Assembly (NCBI GenBank): GCA_019722365.1
Contig: JADFUC010000709.1
Location: 1,240,001 to 1,304,000, forward strand
Length of the DNA stretch: 64,000 bases
Reading direction: 5' to 3'
DNA from: Lithospermum erythrorhizon
Lineage: Eukaryota; Streptophyta; Magnoliopsida; Boraginales; Boraginaceae
Shown here: piece after piece, positions 12,931-25,800 of the stretch
How positions within the stretch are numbered: the first letter of the stretch is position 1
How the letters are laid out: every line of letters starts with the position of its first letter
Notes under the pieces: generated by a model
The model's database searches: none
The model's input: only the letters and a program-made list of their open reading frames with translations
Told to the model about the DNA's origin: nothing
Program-made: the position numbers and the translations under genes

Positions 12931-13900
12931 AAATTCTACATCTGTTGTTTCAACAAAGTCTGGTTGGGGGGGGGGTGTGATCCAAGACAAGAGTAGTTTA
13001 AGGTAGTTGAAGTTTCTGTTTCGATTATTTGGGAAAATTATACTCCGTAAATGTTTATTAGTCAATCATGACTTATATGTTCATGTGCAACAATTATGCC
13101 TCGACTTTATCATTTCTTAATATACTAGTAATAAGATCGTGTAGCGCGATTTTATTCTGTGATTTTATTATTATTATTATAATTATAAAATATAATATAA
13201 AATTGTATAGGCTTTGTTACGTGTGATTCGTTGTTATAATTATAAAAGTCTTATTAAAATTATAGTAAAAAATAAAATTATCGAATAAATATCTTTTATA
13301 TATTTTAAAGAATATCGATTTTAACTTGTAAAAGATCGTCTATATACTTGCTTATTAATATAAGCACAACTTTTATAAGATTGTATCGTATGTATTATGA
13401 AGATCGCCCAAGTGAATTATCTTTGAGCAGCTCCGGCCCAGCATATCTCTGATATTATAAAAGCGTAGAGGCGAATGATACTCACAAAGAGATAAAAGAT
13501 GCTTACATGCAAATTAAAAGCGTAATCGTAAAAGCGAAAATATTTTACGTATTTTAGAATTTTATTATCACAAAAATTCAATTGTCATTCTTAAATAGTC
13601 AAATTTTCTCCATATTTTGTATTTTTATTTTTATTTTAATTAAAGTTGATATCTTGATAAATAAATAAATCGCTATCGCGATCAATTCCTCTATTTTCGG
13701 TTACTTGTTGTTTACTATTTTTATTCTTTTGTTGATTGACACATCTTTTTAACTTTGAGTGTCTGGTCTATTTTTTTTTATACATAGTTATTCGAGCATA
13801 ATGATTTCAAATTAATAGTTTGTCTCAACTAAAATAATATTAATGTAGAAAATATTGATTTCTTGTCCATTAATCTTAACAATCAAAAGTTTATATACAA
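12931..13900. other. AT-rich intergenic DNA
   Basis: There is no gene signal. The stretch contains a run of ten G bases near 12967, TTA/ATT-rich simple sequence around 13165-13260, and one TACTCCGTA word at 13041-13049. Stops are dense in all frames. Confidence 0.4.
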
Positions 13901-13916
13901 CACTACATCTATTAAC

Positions 13917-16510
13917 CTAACAATAAATATGGGCTAGCCCAATATATAAAATACAAACTTTATATATATCTATCTGGCCGCCGAGTTGGGCGTAGATTAA
14001 TCCCAACTTGAACATAAGATACTCAAATTGGCGTTTTCCAAGTGCCTTGGTGAAGATGTCGGTCAACTGGTCACCCGTAGAAACATGAGATGTAAATTGT
14101 ACCATCACATAGTGCATCACCGTAAGCCAATCGACTTCAATATGATTTATGCGTTCATGGAAGGCAGGTTATGAAGCGAATGCAATGTCGATTTGACTAT
14201 CTTAGCCTTGACGGCATAAGCAGAAGAATGAACTAGCGCCCCAAGCCTTGGGTAAGCCGCTTTAACCACTTAAGTTCACGGCGCCCCTCCCCACGATACC
14301 TCCAGCGTGCTGGAGTCTTGCGTAACCGGGGGTGACCAAAATCCAACGTCACATCCGCTGACCTGGCGTCTGCGGTCTTTGGAGAAACTGCGGATGTCGA
14401 CAGACTATTGAGCGAGTGGCATCGCTAGCCCGCTTGTTAGCAACGAGGCTGCCAGGCTGCGGCCGGTACATTCGCTCCCCACCTCCTAAGCAGCGGGTTC
14501 GATACTCGGCAACCTCGGATCATTGTCGAACAAGCAAAAGAAGAGACATCCTGATATAGAAGGATTATCACTAACAAGAAGAGAAAAGTCAATCCATTCA
14601 TCATCAAAACAGGAAACACCACCAAAAGAACCCCATTCATCATTTTGTTTATTATCGGTAGCTTCCAAAAGAAAACTCATTCTCAAAAAATTGAACATCC
14701 CGGGAGACAAAAAATTCATGAGTAGCTAAGTCGTATAATTTCCACCCCTTTTTTCCGTGAGGGTACCCAACAAAGACACATTTACGACTTCTACTAACTT
14801 AGAATTTATCCAACTTAGATTTTGATCATGGCGTATGATGAACGAAAACTGGCTCGAGTAAATGAAGGAGGAACACGAACAACAATTCATAGGGATTTTT
14901 TAAAAGCTGGAGTATAACGGGCAGGGGTCTATTTATAAGATAATGATGGCGAAATACATTCGCTACCAGCTTTATCGGCCAATTCTGAAAATCAAGCCGA
15001 CCACAGCGTTCAAAATAATATACATGTTTACGTTCGCCCTACCATTTGTTGAGGAGTGCGACAAGTGCGGAAAAAATACCATTGTGCTTAGTATTCCTTT
15101 AAACAAAAAAACTCAATGCCATTATCGCTACGAACTATTTTAACCTTAGCCCCAAGCGGCGATCAATCGTAGTAGTAAAACTCGCGTTTTATATACTTCA
15201 GTTTTATCAATTAACAGAAACACCCACACAGCACGAGAATAATCATCAACCAAAGTAAAAAAATAGCGAGCACCACATGAAGATAAAGTAGGATAAGGTC
15301 GAAGATCGAGTGAATTAATTCAAAGAATGTTTGCCTTATGCTCATATAGAATGAGCACTAGTATTCGAAGTAAGTTCAATAGTTGTTGTCATTGTGTAAA
15401 ATTCATACCCGACACGGGAACTTCACCAGAGGAAGAAGTAGGCTGCAAACCACCTGTCATAGCGGAACCATCTGTCATCACCACCCTGATCTCAGCACTC
15501 CGACCACCAGGCCCGAGAATTCCAGCCGCCATAGTGGACCCAGCCCCTCTACCAGCCTGTCGAGGAGCTGTAACAGCCTGTTGTGAGCGAGCAGCAGACC
15601 CGCCACCCCCCTGGTTTTAGACATGGCGTTTATGGCATTCCGGCCTCCATTCAGGGTACCCATTTTTCGCATTACATGTGGACACATCATGGCCTGATTT
15701 ATGACAATATGAACAAGGAGAATCAGTCCGAAAACGAGAATCAAGAGAGTTTATACCTTGAATTGGAACTTAGACATCCATAGCCATGATATCATCCTTG
15801 TCCGTGCGAGTCTTGGTGTTAGAAAGGACCTGTTCTTCTTGAAGAATGGTTTGATAAGCATGATCAAGTAAAGGAGGAGGATCTTGGCGAGAGCAACGAA
15901 GAACGGAATGTCCAAAAGTTCATCATTAATGCCTAGCAAAAAATTATGGAACAGGATTGTAAGTAGCAAGTTCATCCCACAAAGGTTGAAGTTTACCAAA
16001 ATAATCGGCCACTGACATGGTTTTGGATTGACAACAAGCAACAAGGGCAGCCTTGAGTTGTTGGTTACGGGGGCCGTTGCCAACATCAAAGCGCCTTTGT
16101 AACACATCCTATAGAGGTTTGGCCTCTTCAAAGTAGGAAATAGTCTTCCGAAGCGAAGGATCAATAGTATTGAGTATTCACTGCATAATCATCGCCTGAA
16201 CACTCTTCCAATCAACAAAATAAACAGCTTCCAAAGATTTGACAATGGTGTTGTCAACAAAACCAAACTTACGCCTCGCCATCAATGCGAGACGAAGCGA
16301 TTTCGACCATTCATCATAATTGTGACCAAGATAATAGGGATTATCACTGGAACCAAGATAATAGGGATTAGAAGGATTAATTTTATACGTAGGATTCGAC
16401 GAACCTAGGGCAGTACCGCTCAACACAATAGAGTCCGTGGTCTTAGAAGAATTTGGAGTAGTTTCTGCAGGAGGAGTCTCTGTGGGAGTAGTGTTTGTGG
16501 AGTTTGTCAT
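13917..16510 (-). mobile_element. Decayed Ty1/copia retrotransposon, reverse transcriptase missing
   Basis: In minus-strand order the remnant holds a gag start (ATG at 16510, frame open to 16178, with the copia-type 'NPYYLGSSDNP' and 'WSKSLRLALMARRKFGFVD' features). A CCHC zinc knuckle follows at about 15655-15720 (C-x2-C-x4-H-x4-C). The integrase core covers about 15300-14990, with 'FTLVDDYSRAVW' and 'SDNGIEF' carrying two catalytic Asp. Next come 'ERKH' and the integrase C-terminal part 'GYPHGKKGWKLYDL' to about 14540, and finally the RNase H end at about 14280-13970, with 'DQLTDIFTKAL'. Frameshifts and stops break the frame throughout. The reverse transcriptase is absent. In its place is a GC-rich stretch at 14285-14520. 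No LTRs were recognised. The element is inactive. Confidence 0.85.
14285..14520. other. GC-rich insert inside the copia remnant, with a pol III B-box-like word
   Basis: This stretch of about 235 bases is much richer in G+C than its surroundings and lies between the integrase end and the RNase H end of the copia remnant. It contains 'gggttcgatactcgg' at about 14491-14505, which resembles the B box of tRNA genes and tRNA-derived SINEs. I could not find a good A box or a tRNA cloverleaf. It may be a SINE or other small insertion, or rearranged filler at a deletion point. Confidence 0.3.
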
Positions 16511-16559
16511 GTTTAATAATAGAGGCAATCACTAAAAGAGAGAAAGAAAGAAAGAAAAT

Positions 16560-19500
16560 TTAATAAGAGGGGTGATTGTCGAAATTAGAATGAAAAGAAA
16601 AATTGCCTAGCCTTTCTTAATTAAGCAAGCTAATGTTAATCCTCTTTGGCATTTTATCTAACAATTTTATTACCTAAATTAAGAACGAGGTAAATAATAT
16701 GAAATCATACGTCGTTTTTATTTCATCGATAATTAATTATGAACTTCGTTCAAGATAATAAATGTGGAGTTTAGGTTTTTATAGCGATCTTACGTTTGTC
16801 AAATTATCGATCTTTATCGATTATGTGTGATGTGAATTAACATTTAATACATTATGTACGGTATTTTGAATGTATTATTGTTAATGTTCTTGATAGTTTT
16901 GATTTGAGTAGTTCTCACTTATTATTTTTCGATTAACTTTACTCTTATTATTATATTTTACCGTAATATTGATATATGGGTAAAAGCAAGAAAACAATGC
17001 CAATTAATGTGATATCTAGTAAAAAGTTAAATAATATAAAACTTATAGTACATATCTACCTTGTATATATAACTAAGCTGATATACGTCGTTATTTGAAA
17101 TATAAAATTGAAAATAAAAGAGTTTGTTTAAATCATATATATATATAAATTAGCATAATATACTATAAAAACTTTATGTATAATAAGCGTGTACCTATAT
17201 TATTTTAATTTTAATAAAATGAACAAACTAGTTTAGAAGGTAAAGACCTATTAATAGTTTTATAAAAAGAGATTTACAAGATGAAATATGTATAAAATAT
17301 TATTAAATTATTATAGTAAAAATAAATCTAATAATAATAATTTAAAAATATCATGAACTTTTGAAAAATATAAAATCAGTATACATCAAATTAAGTTACC
17401 ATTGTAATTATTATTTCATATATTAGTAACAAAATATATTCTAATAAAGAAAATTTATATGTTATTGGTATAAAAGCTAAAACATCATTATCTCGGTCAA
17501 TAAAAAGTCAACTTTTTATGTTTCACTCACAATGAGTAATCACATGAAGAGATAGATTAACTTTTCTTTGTGAGTAATAAGCGTCGCTTTTGAGTTTAAA
17601 AATGAATCACATAGTTTGAAAATAATGAAAATAATAAGCTAATAAGATTATGAGAAAATTATACGCGTATGTTTACCTTATATTTTCTAAGAATTATAGT
17701 TTCAATAGTATTGTACTTTTAATATGTGAGACAATAAAATCAACTTAAAGATTGTCAGTTTTGAATTCTGATAGTTGACACTTTATAGTTTGGGCTCAAT
17801 ATTTTTTGATGTCTGACTATTTGTTGTCATAATTTTTAGGGAATTGTTTAAAGAGTATGTTGATGCATGCGATTATGATATGATTTAACTTTCGAGGAAA
17901 CGATTTTTTTTATTTTGTATAGGAATACTAAAGACAATTATGATATTCTAGAATGTTTGAATATGTTTTCTGCCTAATATATTATTGCTACTTAGCGATT
18001 ATGATCATCTAAGTAAATTAATGATCCTACATATCTTTGATCTAACTAAATAATCAATATAAATTTTCATGCATTTAAATATAAAAATTATGAATACTCA
18101 CATTGCTAAATTTATCTACAAAAGATAATAAAAAGATTTCTTTTTTTCAACAATTAATTTTTTTTAAATCTCAGCCAGACAAAATTTCAAAATTATGAGT
18201 ATTATCACGCTACCTCCATCTCTAAAAAGATTGTCTAGGTTTTCTTTTTCATTACCGAATTATAAGAACTTAACTACTAAATTGAATCACTACATCACTA
18301 GCCAAATGCTTTAATAGATCATTCAAATATTTTTCAATAGTCAAATTTTTTAAAATTTCCATTATGAAAACTTAAAAATTATGAAAACGTGTCAATACTA
18401 CCATCTCGAAAATGTTAATTGATTTTTTTTTGAATAATTAAAATTATTTAAAAGTTAACCACCAAAATTTAAAATTTATAAAAAATACTAAATTTAAATA
18501 CCAAAAGATGGGTTTAATTTTAGCATTATTAGTCGAAATTATTTAAAACTCAACCGACAAAACTAAAGAAATTATGAAAAGCGGATACACCTCCGTCTCT
18601 AAAATGTTCATGAATTTTCTTTTTGATAGTTAAAATTATTTAAAACTCAACCACTACCAAAAATTTATAAAATATTAAATATGATTTTAGATTTCTCTAA
18701 AATATCGTTCAATTTTCCTTTTAATAGTCACAATTATTTAAAAACTCCACCAACCAAATTGATAACACTAATTACTCATGGTTAAAATTAAAATTTTATG
18801 ATCTTAATAATTGATATTGACTTTGGTTTTGAATTAAAGTTATTATAATGATAACGTAAGTTGAAAATTATATGTTAATATACATATTTCATATAATAAT
18901 ATAACAAAATTTACAAGTATTTGATTTCAAAATTAAAAGCACGTCAAAGAAACATCGTAATTATTAAATCGTTCATACATAATTTGAATATTTTTTATTC
19001 ATAAGAAAAGAGTTGTCTAGATTAATTTTTAATGATCAGGTAACAAAATTGTCATTGTAATTTATATCGTAACATTGATTTGAATAAAAAATTATAATAT
19101 TTTTAGTAAATTACGTTAAACATATTATTACTTTAAATAATGTTTTTCAACGTGTATTATATATTACTACGTAATGTAAAACAATACAAAAGAGGTTTCG
19201 CAACTAACCCCATTATTAAACGCCCGACAATATAGTAGGTTCATAACTTTATTAAGTAATGCTTTATGATAATGACTTTTGCTTATACCACTCGCCCCAC
19301 CGATATTATTTTAATTACTATATGTGAATTGTTAGCTACAAATTTCAATAAGATCCAAATTCAACAAGTTTCAAACAAAATTTGAAAATTCTTCAACGAT
19401 GATTGAATTTTTAGTATAAACTTAATTTATTTTTTATATAAGTATAGTTTTTAAAGAAAAATATGCAAATTCTACAAATGTCAATAAGATCAAATTCTAC

Positions 19501-22500
19501 ATATTTCAAATAAAATTGTATAAATTTGAAGAAAAATATGCAAATAGCTAATATTTTAAACCCATAATTATTCTTGACATAATACTTTTGATTATTCAAG
19601 TAAAAATAATGTGTTAATTTTATATCAAGCAATAATTTTATTAAGTGAAGTCACCCCATAATTTAAATGCACAATATATAGCTTGTATTAGAGTCCACTT
19701 TCTGATAAAATAATTCTATTTTCTTGTAGAGATCTATATATTATAGGATTTGTATTTGTAACCTTTTAGTTTAAATTAAATTGATCAAAATCTGATTATA
19801 CCACTGCATTAAAGTATTTTAGTCGGTTTTAATCGCGAAAAAGGGAGGCTTTTAAAACGACTTCAAATCTTTACATAACTATCTTAGTAAGACGTGTATT
19901 CTTGCTGTGATATTTTTGTTGCACATTGTTTATTTGTTATAATAATTATATACGATAAAAAATATTATAAATAAACTTTTATAAGTATAAGAACATCGTT
20001 TCATTAAAATTATGAAATTATCGACATGGAGGAATAACTTATTACCTCGTTGTTTTTCGTGAGGAAACTCTAATGAATCTAGTAAAGTAGTTTTATTTTT
20101 ACTTTAAATGTCATGGTCTGCTTGAATTTGGATGGATAAAACAAATAATGATGCTAACTAATAGGATATGAGCAGAAAAATTCAATAATGTAAAAATTAT
20201 AATACATTTACCTCGTCCTACATTATTTTTTTAAAACATAAAAAGTTGTTTTTATGTGTTATACATAAATTTACCTCAACATACTATATGTAACTTTATA
20301 TGATGTAGTAATATTTATCTGATAATATTATTTAAGTTATTCTTGATTGAAATCAATTAAAAAAAACTGTAAGGATTGTATGTAGAACCTATTAATAGTT
20401 TTAGAAAAGTATATAAGATGAAACATATATAAAATATAATTAAATTATTACAATAATATAATAATTTTTAAAGAACATAAATTCTAATAAACAGACTAAA
20501 ATGTCTACTCCCACGAAGTCAAATTTTAACTCGCCTTTTATTTAGTATAAAAATATGATAAAAATTATATCAAAATGAATTAAAAGCGAATACGACATGT
20601 TTAATTTATATACGATGTACAAATTTTATATTCATTATATTACAATTTTATATTATTATATTAATGAATAAAAATAATAATAATAAATCAAATTTTTATG
20701 CAAAATGTACACGTATTAACCTAACGAAATAACTATCAGATGATTAAGACAAAACGTACATGTACAAATCTTTATTGACATACGTAATTTCCAAATTTTA
20801 TCCATTACTATTTTGCCTAGTGTATAGATCAATTAGGTCCTTGAGTTTTTAATATAACCAGATTAGGTTCTTGGATCAATTTTGGCATACTCGAATACCC
20901 GATATACTACGATATACTTAATGCTTTGCTATATTTTCATATTAAAATATGTAAAAAAAATTGTTTAATTAAAATCTTATTGGTTATGAAAATAACTTTA
21001 TTTATTCATGAATTTAATAATTTTTAAATAAAAGTGAATTAACTTCAATTAGATAAAATATTGATATGTATATATGGAAGGTTATAATATTCAATAAGAT
21101 ATTTGAGTTTATGCTTAAGGACCCAGTTGATAGAAAATAAAATTTTGGAATATAGTTTTCAAATAATTATAATGGATCAATGATTTATCTCTCGCCCTTT
21201 TATTTATTATAACTTTTTAATTTTATAATAAAAGAAATAATGTAAAAAATTAAAAAATCAAATTCAATCATATAATCTAAATATATTAAATTAACTAATA
21301 AAACCAATTTACATCTAAATTTTAGATTGAAAATAAAAAATGGTCTAATAAAATCAATTAGAGGAGCATGCATGTATATGATGCCGATGATGTTCAAAAG
21401 CGAGAATGAAAAAAAATTCAAAAAATTAACAATAACAATAAAATATTCCGCCATCCCTAAAATATTATCCAATTTTAAATTTTGATGATTACTTTTGGAA
21501 TTATAAACTTAAATATTATTTAATTTGTTGTATAAGTTTGTAAAAATACAATATTTGAAATCTTCTATCTTAGAATAATTAACATGACAATTTTGTATTC
21601 ACGTCAAAGTTGTTTGGTCAATTTTGTTAAAATTTATTAATCAAAAGTAAAACAAAGTAATGTTTTTAATGATAAAAACATTACCGTTTAGACAATGTGA
21701 ATTGAAGACGATTTAGTAATTGCATCTTGACGATTATATAGTATCAATGAATAACCCAAGACGATTTTAGCTATTTTATGTTGTGGACGTCAAGTGATGA
21801 AGCTATTCGATCTGATTCATTAATCTATATGAAAGTTTGCTTGTAGGTTAGATTTGTGTCTCTTACGTTGCAAAAGATCGTGATACATTATGTATAATTT
21901 TGAATATAGTTAAGGTAAAGTGCGGAAAACTAAAATCGATTATTATAGGATTCCCATTTTTCCGTTTTCAATTATTTGATAAATTCAATTTGTCCTCAAT
22001 TTAGTATCAAAATAATTTTTTTATGTGGATATTATTACCAAAATAAACATATTTAAAAAAAGGTGGACATATCATAATTTCAGCAACCAAAAATTCGGTA
22101 AGAAAATTGATATAGCATAATGGATGCATTGTCGAATTAGTTGAAGAAAATAAAGTGATGATGATTGTACTTTATTGTTGAATAGAATATTCAAATATAT
22201 TATGTTGGCAATTTAATTGCAAATCGGGGTTTAACTTTAGTAATGCAGTGATTAAAATTAAGAGTGGGGCATGCTTTAGGCACTTGCCGGAAATATTAAA
22301 TGATGTATGGTATTAAATAAAATAGAGTCCTACAATGAGATGGTTTACGTAATTTCTTTGTATAAAAATTGTAATCGGAAAACTAAAGTAAAGAGTGTCA
22401 TTTTTCTAAAACTATGAAATCATCAAGCGAAAATAAACACGCTTTTTAAAGCTTTATTATCTAAAAATTTAATTGGTATACTCGAAACAATCAAAACTTT

Positions 22501-22860
22501 TTTTTTAGATTATAAATTTCATTATAATCTTTATAATAAAAGCTTCGCTCTTAACTTATCTTTTTTGAGTTTTTTTATGAAGATATATGTCTTGATGGAT
22601 CGTCGTCTTAAATCGAAGATCGATTAGCACTTATTTTTCCATTCTTGTTGTTTTCCTTTGTCATTCTTTGATGGTGGAGCCTCTTTTTTCTCGGTGTTCC
22701 TTTTCTTTATGACACCACGTCTTTGGTATTGTCGAACTTTAGGTTTTCATATGTACGTGGTGTCTTGTGTGGTTATGTGCCTAGGTCTAAGTTGGTTGAG
22801 GAGTTGTTGATATTTGAGTTTTGTGGAGTGCGAATCTTTTTTACCGTTTTCTCCTTTGTT
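16560..22860. other. AT-rich intergenic DNA with degenerate MITE-like repeats
   Basis: No gene is supported over 6 kb. The sequence is very AT-rich with stops in all frames. Motifs resembling the ends of Stowaway-type MITEs ('tacctccatctctaaaa') recur at 18210, 18395 and 18588, and a similar 'ccatccctaaaatattatcc' is at about 21435. The open frames at 19411-19632 and 21200-21472 (minus) are low-complexity Phe/Ile/Tyr-rich translations of A/T runs. Confidence 0.45.
18180..18770. repeat. Three to four degenerate repeat units of about 190 bases
   Basis: Successive units share the order 'aaattatgaaaa', then a 'cctccgtctctaaaat'-like word, then 'tttctttttgatagttaaaattatttaaaactcaacca'-like DNA. 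The units start near 18185, 18371 and 18564, with a shorter one near 18690. The inner word resembles a Stowaway MITE terminus, so the array may come from tandem or nested MITE fragments. The call is by eye, and the unit limits are approximate. Confidence 0.4.
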
Positions 22861-22864
22861 GAGG

Positions 22865-25800
22865 ATGCCACCGGATAGATCACGGTTAGAGTGATCTCAG
22901 GTACCACGAGGAGGTGCTCGGAGGCGGACGAGGTCTTTAGAGGTAAGAGCCCGGTGGTCGGCGTGCTGGTAGACGTGTAGGCGAGGCTGAGCCCAGTGGG
23001 GAACAGCAGAGTTCTGGAGTGCATCCGCATCCCCCAGTTGATCCTGTTGCTGTGGATGAGGTAGAGGTTGGAGAGGATCCGATGCGTACTCTGGTGGCAT
23101 GTGAAGTGAGGATTTCGGAAGTAAGCTCTTTGATCATTTACGGCCCCAAATTTTTTGGAGTTGAATTACGCCCGTTGAGGCGATTGAGTTCATTAGAGAC
23201 ATGGAGACTATATTTGAGCCGATGGGCATAGAGGGGTGAGAGCTAAAGTCGGGGTTCGCGTTTATAGACTTCATGAGGGTGCTCGTGACTGGTGGGGTAA
23301 TTTGTGTCTATCTTTGACTGCTAGAGGAGAGGATCTTGTGTCTTGGGAGGCGGCTTTGTGGAGGCTATTGGGGGAGAACTATTGCTGAGTACCCGTATGG
23401 GCTGTATGGAGAGAGAGATTTGATCACCATTGATTGAGGTAAGGAGATCGGTTGATGAGTATGAGGCGGTTCGGTAGAGTTGTATCGCTTTGCTTCGGAA
23501 GGTGCATCCGGCGAAGCGAAAGGTGAGAGATTTCGTGATGGGTTGACTTGGGAGATCCGCCACCGGCTATCATTAATGACCTTTGCTAGTTTTCATGAGT
23601 TGAGGAATGCTACATTGAAGGTCGAGATGGAGTTACGAGCACAGAGAAGCTAGTAGGGGACGATAGAGTCGGTTGGTATAGTGGACTTCTAGTTGGAATC
23701 TCGGAGAAGGATGGTCACGGCCGGACTACCGTCCGGATCGGAGGAAGTCGTTTTTGAATTACTTTGTTGTTCGCCTAGTTATTCCATGATTCGCCCTACT
23801 TGCGTGTATACTGCTAGATCCGGTGGATATCAGGGAAACATCAGCGGGTTCAGTACTCGAGATGTTTCGTTGTGATCAAAGCTGGTCATAAGATCTGAGT
23901 TAGCGGGAGAGAGAGAGAGGATGCATCTCTGTTGTCGGCCGACTTCAGACATCTTGCGGGGTTTGTCCACCGAGCCCGTAGAGTGGGTCGATATTAGAGG
24001 GGTAGAAGTGGACGCTTTGGAGGCCTTGGAGGTCAGGGTCGCGGAGTTGGAGGATCTTAGGAGGCCTTGGCCCGAGGTAAGCGGCCAGTGGCGGGGAGGC
24101 AGATCGTCTGATCATTCGGCCGGGAGCGCGGGATGCTCCTAAAGTCGTGACGGGTACCTTGTTATTATGTGATTCTGAGGCTAGGGTGCTTTTAGATTGC
24201 AGGAGCTACTCGTTTCATTTATTTTCCCGAGGAGGTTTGTTGATGGTTTTTACCACTTATGCAGGTCTTTACTTGCTTGTTTAAGCGAGTATCGTGACAC
24301 GGTGGGAATTCTGGTGAGGTTAAATATGTCCATAGAGATTGTCCTTTGAGTGTGAATGATCGGTTGGTAGTTGTGGACTGCTTCCGTTTGAGTTAGTAGA
24401 CTTGATCTTATTTTGGGAATGGTAGTTGGGGAGACATCAGCTAATATTGATTGTCACCGTAAGAAGATCATGCTGCCGAGTCACAGGGTAGACCCGATAT
24501 TCTGTTTGTGGGAGTTAGGAAGATCTTACCTTCGAATTTCATTTCGGCACTTGAGGCCAGGAAGTTGATGAAGAAAGGTTGTGTTGGGTTTCTGGGTATG
24601 TGGTCGACTTGGAGAGAGGAGAGCAGATTGGAGGATGTTCGTGTTGTCCGTGAGTATGTTGATGTTTTTTCCGGATGCCGGGGTTACGCCAGCGAAGTAG
24701 GTTCGATTGAGGTAGTCCCGTGCAGCGCTTCGATTTCTATTAGCCGTATAGAATGGCTCAGCGAGTTAAAGAGAGTTGAAGACCCGGTTAGGGGCTAGCG
24801 ATAAAGGGTTTTATCGGACCAGTGTTTCCCGTGGGAATGCGCCAATTACATTTGTGATGAAGAAGAAGGATGGTACGTTGAGGTTGTGTATAGACTACAG
24901 ACAGTTGAATAAGGTGACTATCAAGAACAGTTATCCATTGCCGAGGATAGATGATCTATTCGACCAGTTGATGGATGCTAAGGTGTTTTCGAAGATTGAT
25001 TTGAGATCCGGTTATCACCGGATGTGAGGATCCGGGAGGCGACATTCGAGAAATCGGCCTTTTCGATCGAGGTATGTGCACTCTGAGGTTTATGGTGATG
25101 CCATTTGGGTCGACTAATGCACCAACAATATTTATGGATTTAATGAATCGGGTATTCCGGGAATTCTTGGATACGTTCGTGATTGTGTTCATTGATGACA
25201 TTCTGATCTATTCGAGTGGCGAGGAGGAGCCGCGAGACACACCTACGGAATTTGTGTTGGAGGTATTGAGGCGACACAAGTTGTACTCCCGAAGTTCACG
25301 AGAGTGTGAATTACGGTTGGAAAGTGCAGTTCTTGGGCCATGTTGTCTCGAGTGAGGGTATTTGTGTGGATCCCCGAGGAAGGTGGATCTTTGTGAACAA
25401 TTAGGAGGCGACCAGCGAGTGTGGCAGTGAGGGAACAGGTTCGGTGGTTATTACGAGGAGGTTTATCAGGGACTTCTCGTTGATTGCGACTCCGATGACC
25501 AAGTTGACCAGGAAGGGTGTTCCCTTTATTTGGGATGAGGATTGTGAGAGCTGTTTCAGAGAGTTGAAGGCGAAGCTCCTCTTTTGCACGGTTTTGGCCT
25601 TATCATGTCGTATGCGAGGGGTTCACGTATTATCTGACGTCGTCGCGCCGAGGGTTGGGTTGTGTGTTGATGCAGAATGGGAGAGTGATTGCTTATGCTT
25701 CTCGACAGCTGAAGAACCATGAGAGGAATTACCCGACCCACGATCTTGAGTTGGCAGCGGTTGTCTTTGCGCTGAAGTTGTGGAGGCATTACTTGTATGG

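Noticed and set aside
14480..14520. Possible tRNA gene around the GGTTCGA word
   Set aside because: No matching acceptor stem, anticodon arm or A box could be found at the right distance. Only a B-box-like word is present.
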